The position numbers and the translations under genes were made by a program. Below are positions 61,501-64,000 of a DNA stretch of 64,000 bases, in pieces. The number at the start of each line of letters is the position of its first letter. The stretch's first letter is position 1. Source of the DNA: Gaetbulibacter sp. S0825. Lineage in GTDB: Bacteria; Bacteroidota; Bacteroidia; Flavobacteriales; Flavobacteriaceae. Where the stretch lies: NCBI RefSeq assembly GCF_011777505.1, contig NZ_JAATJT010000001.1, positions 372,001-436,000 on the forward strand. The letters run 5' to 3'. The notes beneath the pieces are model-generated. The model was not told the origin of the DNA. It searched no databases and saw only the letters and a program-made list of their open reading frames with translations.

Positions 61501-62849
61501 TATTTTTCGGTTATTAAATCGTCTTCTACCAATATTTGATTGTCTAAAATTTTAGTGCTATCAATCTTTATTTCCAATTTTTCTCTTAAAAACTCAATAC
61601 CATCTAGTTGAGCTCTAATAGGTTTAATAAATTCTAGGTATTCCGCTTTAAGACTGTCTGAAATTGGTTCAGCTTCAGGTAGTTTTTGCTTAAATGGGTC
61701 CACTTGTTTTCCATTTTTCCAAAAACGATAACATACATGTGGCCCTCCAGTGTTTCCTGTCATACCTACCCAACCAATGACATCACCTTGCTTTACAAAT
61801 TGCCCTACTTTTACATTTCGGTTTTTCATATGCAAATATTGCGTGCTATAAGTCGCATTGTGTTTAATCTTTACATACTTGCCATTTCCTCTTGTATAAC
61901 TTGATTTTGTAACTGTTCCGTTTGCTGTTGCCAAAATTGGTGTACCAATACCAGCAGCAAAATCAGTACCTCTATGTGGCCTAACTCTATTACCATAATA
62001 AGCAATGCGCCTTTTTAAATTATAGCGTGATGATACACGACTAAACTGTACAGGTGCCTTTAAAAAGGCTCTACGTAAATTTTTAGCCTCTTCACTAAAA
62101 TAATCCCTAAAACCTTTTTCTTTATCGGTTTCAAATTCAAAAGCGTAGAAAGGTTCTTTGTTATGTTCAAAATATGCTGCTTTTATATTGTGAACGCCTA
62201 CGTAAGTACTATCGTCAATATATTTATCGGTATAAATAACTTTAAATTCATCGCCTTCTTGCAGTCTATTAAAATCTATTGTCCAAGCATAAATATCATC
62301 TGCCATCATAAATGCCAATCTCTGGCTCAATCCTTGCTCATCTAATACTTGAGAAATGCTTGACCCAGGAGCTATCGTTCCTGTTGCTTCTTTCTCTACA
62401 TATTTAATAGGCTTTTTATTAGTATATGCATGAATGGAATCTTGAAAATTCACAACTACATATTCTTCCTTATTAGGTTGGTAAATAAAACATGTCGGTA
62501 ATTGTAAAGAGTCTTTCGTACAAAGTAATGTGTATGGTTTTCCCTCTTGAAGTCTTGCAATATTAAAAGAATCTTTGGTTTTTTCTACTATGTTGTAAAT
62601 TTGAGGGTAGCCAATTTTATTACGCTCTAATATTTGACCAAAACTATCACCCCTTCTTATAGTATCTCTAACTACAATAAAGTCGTTTAGGTTAAATCCA
62701 AATTCATATTTTTCTATTTCTTTCTCTTCTTCTAAAGCTATTTCATCACTGATGATTTCTTCTTTAGGTTCATTTTTACAAGAAATAATGCCAACAACAA
62801 TTGCTAGCATTAAACATATATTTTGAAATTTTTTATTCTTAAAAATCAT
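61500..62849 (-). CDS. M23 family peptidoglycan endopeptidase lipoprotein with altered zinc site
   Basis: 449 residues; lipobox GIISC, Cys24. Two LysM/OapA-like modules (RRGDSFGQILERNKIGYPQI... and GTIAPGSSISQVLDEQGL...) precede the M23 domain (about 290-400). First zinc motif RPHRGTDFAAGIGTPI (HxxxD) and the catalytic His of TQYLHM are intact, but the usual HxH zinc/catalytic pair reads GPHVCYRFWKNG, so the second His is a Cys. Cys can bind zinc, so activity is not excluded. Outer-membrane or periplasmic murein hydrolase or its inactive relative. One base separates it from the upstream dioxygenase gene. Confidence 0.88.
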   Translation of the reverse strand: MIFKNKKFQNICLMLAIVVGIISCKNEPKEEIISDEIALEEEKEIEKYEFGFNLNDFIVVRDTIRRGDSFGQILERNKIGYPQIYNIVEKTKDSFNIARLQEGKPYTLLCTKDSLQLPTCFIYQPNKEEYVVVNFQDSIHAYTNKKPIKYVEKEATGTIAPGSSISQVLDEQGLSQRLAFMMADDIYAWTIDFNRLQEGDEFKVIYTDKYIDDSTYVGVHNIKAAYFEHNKEPFYAFEFETDKEKGFRDYFSEEAKNLRRAFLKAPVQFSRVSSRYNLKRRIAYYGNRVRPHRGTDFAAGIGTPILATANGTVTKSSYTRGNGKYVKIKHNATYSTQYLHMKNRNVKVGQFVKQGDVIGWVGMTGNTGGPHVCYRFWKNGKQVDPFKQKLPEAEPISDSLKAEYLEFIKPIRAQLDGIEFLREKLEIKIDSTKILDNQILVEDDLITEK

Positions 62850-62850
62850 A

Positions 62851-63783
62851 TTAAATAGTTTCTCCCCAATTATCTATTTCTTGTTGGCTCCAAAGTTCAG
62901 GAAAAAAAATACGTTTTTGATACTTTGGATGCATATATTTTTGCCAATCGCTTCCTCCAGTTGCCTCACCATCACCATCAGGGCCTAGAATATAATGAAC
63001 AGCTGCATTATAATGTGCCAATACCCAAGTAATATTAACCGTATAATCGTAATGTCTCATGGCTTTTACCAAATTTTCATTTTTTTGGTCTTCTTCTGGT
63101 AATTCTTTAAATCGTGACCATAAATTTTTAGTGTTGTAAATTTTCATAAAGGTTATAAATTCTTCTTTATAACGCTTTTCAAAATTTATAAGCAATTTAG
63201 ATTTGCTACCTGTTTTATAATCTTTACCAGCAGCTTGCCAATACAAATGGTCAAAAGCATGCTCGAAAGGTGTATTTCTATTTATAGTTTTTCTAAAACG
63301 ATTGTCTATGAGATTAATGAGCTCGGTAGAAGCAAATTCGATTTTTCTGTATTGCCCACTTTGAAAGCCACTTGCAGGCGTTAGTGTGTGCCTAAATTTA
63401 CTATACTGCTCAACATCCATACCTTCGCGCATGATATTAAATGAAGTCGTTAACATATCGAAATAACGACTGATTCGCATCAATTTATCTTCAAAAAACT
63501 TAGCTGTTAACTGCTCATTTTCGGCAACTTGGGAAATTTCCCAAAGTATCATTTTAAAAAGCAACTCATTAATTTGATGATAAGTAATAAACACCATTTC
63601 ATCAGGAAACGTAGTGCGTTGTATTTGAAGACTTAATAAGGCATCCGTATGAATATAGTCCCAATAAGTAATAGAGTTTGAATACAATAAGCCTTCTAAG
63701 TAATTTTCGGTATCTTCACTTTCGGCGTCGTACTTTTGTTGGATTTTATTTAGTAAGTGGTTATAATCTGGTTGGTTAGACAT
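62851..63783 (-). CDS. Tryptophan 2,3-dioxygenase family protein
   Basis: 310 residues, slightly longer than the E. coli-size enzymes. The all-helical TDO pattern is clear: LLSLQIQRTTFPDEMVFITYHQINELLFKMILWEI (with the conserved substrate-contact H-Q-I-x-E), MLTTSFNIM, FRHTLTPASGFQSGQYRKIEF, and MRHYDYTVNITWVLAHYNAAVHYILGPDGDGEATGGSDW with the C-terminal proximal-His region and the ATGGS loop. First step of the kynurenine pathway if it is a true TDO. Bacteroidota carry related copies of uncertain specificity, so the gene symbol is withheld. Five bases after the DUF3108 gene. Confidence 0.85.
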   Translation of the reverse strand: MSNQPDYNHLLNKIQQKYDAESEDTENYLEGLLYSNSITYWDYIHTDALLSLQIQRTTFPDEMVFITYHQINELLFKMILWEISQVAENEQLTAKFFEDKLMRISRYFDMLTTSFNIMREGMDVEQYSKFRHTLTPASGFQSGQYRKIEFASTELINLIDNRFRKTINRNTPFEHAFDHLYWQAAGKDYKTGSKSKLLINFEKRYKEEFITFMKIYNTKNLWSRFKELPEEDQKNENLVKAMRHYDYTVNITWVLAHYNAAVHYILGPDGDGEATGGSDWQKYMHPKYQKRIFFPELWSQQEIDNWGETI

Positions 63784-63788
63784 AATTA

Positions 63789-64000
63789 TTAATCAAATTG
63801 TATTTCAAAAGGGTGCTTTAATCCTTTAAAAGCTTCTAAATCGGCTCTTAAAGAACCTATAGCTAAGTCAGCTTTTAAACGCAAAGGTATTTTATTTTTA
63901 TCGGCACTTACCCATAAAGTTAAACTTTCTTCTTCTTTAAATACACGTCCAGCCATAACATATGGCCTGAACATTAAACATTTTACTTTTCCGAAATTGG
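63789..64000 (-). CDS. DUF3108 protein, C-terminal part (5' end beyond window)
   Basis: The frame stays open to base 64000: residues NFGKVKCLMFRPYVMAGR lead into VFKEEESLTLWVSADKNKIPLRLKADLAIGSLRADL and end in KGLKHPFEIQFD. This is the conserved C-terminal half of DUF3108 proteins, which are exported and of unknown function. First visible gene of the operon that runs through the dioxygenase, M23 peptidase and pgi. The Met at 63974 is internal and not the real start. Confidence 0.82.
   Translation of the reverse strand, partial: NFGKVKCLMFRPYVMAGRVFKEEESLTLWVSADKNKIPLRLKADLAIGSLRADLEAFKGLKHPFEIQFD

Noticed and set aside
1-63783. A kynurenine pathway link between the aminotransferase at the left edge and the dioxygenase-like gene at the right edge
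   Set aside because: They are 60 kb apart, on opposite strands and in unrelated contexts; the nearby omega-amidase explains the aminotransferase better.
1-64000. tRNA, rRNA, CRISPR arrays, full insertion sequences, prophage or restriction-modification genes
   Set aside because: Looked for on both strands by eye; none seen. The DUF1660-like pair alone is not enough to call a prophage.

Overview
The window is a gene-dense, AT-rich stretch (roughly one third G+C by eye) of a Bacteroidota chromosome, almost certainly a member of the Flavobacteriaceae. The evidence is the gliding-motility pair gldE-gldD beside mutY-ssb, a type IX secretion C-terminal sorting domain, several lipoproteins whose mature Cys follows directly on a short signal peptide, TonB-dependent receptors with carboxypeptidase-like N-terminal domains, DUF3078, DUF2480 and DUF5689 proteins, and repeated occurrence of the Bacteroidota -7 promoter box TAnnTTTG. 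The genus cannot be fixed from the sequence. I saw no rRNA, tRNA, CRISPR array or intact insertion sequence, and no gene-free stretch longer than 300 bases.

Layout. 1-6.7 kb: 3' end of a methionine/kynurenine-type aminotransferase, a Lys-rich secreted protein, a serine hydrolase, an omega-amidase, an Ig-like lipoprotein, a MITE-like inverted-repeat element, comF and a coiled-coil membrane protein. 6.7-15 kb: glycyl-tRNA synthetase, a small OM barrel, then a metal-efflux operon (His-rich exported protein, CusA-TolC fusion, CusB-like lipoprotein). 15-23.1 kb: large outer-membrane protein, exonuclease III, OmpA lipoprotein, a GTCATTGCGAG-type extragenic repeat, aldo/keto reductase, RNase E/G. 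23.2-27.3 kb: a 29-residue very basic protein and HU, divergent from mutY-ssb-gldE-gldD. 27.3-34 kb: T9SS cargo, ACT-like protein, a possible cassette gene, brnQ, alpha/beta hydrolase, two tandem DUF1660-like zinc-ribbon genes, thiL. 34-38.5 kb: M14 peptidase and two beta-propeller-like lipoproteins.

38.6-48.3 kb is a SUF iron-sulfur assembly locus: sufA-like, sufB, a lipoprotein, sufC, sufD, sufS, then an M43 metalloprotease and an unknown gene, then sufE, sufT, DUF2480 and DUF3078. It supplies cysteine-derived sulfur (SufS/SufE) to the SufBCD scaffold, with carrier functions from SufA and SufT. 48.3-56.9 kb: hflX and a locus combining two endonuclease/exonuclease/phosphatase-family proteins with a TonB receptor and a DUF5689 lipoprotein, perhaps for extracellular nucleic-acid or phosphoester use. 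57-64 kb: a second TonB receptor, then a tight minus-strand operon DUF3108 - tryptophan 2,3-dioxygenase-like - M23 peptidase - pgi.

The signals most worth a second look are the 29-residue basic protein too short for usual gene calling, -7 boxes exactly four bases before the start codon of three genes (likely leaderless mRNAs), the perfect 23-bp inverted repeat at 4.9-5.06 kb, the lipoprotein embedded in the suf operon, and a His-to-Cys change at a zinc ligand of the M23 peptidase.
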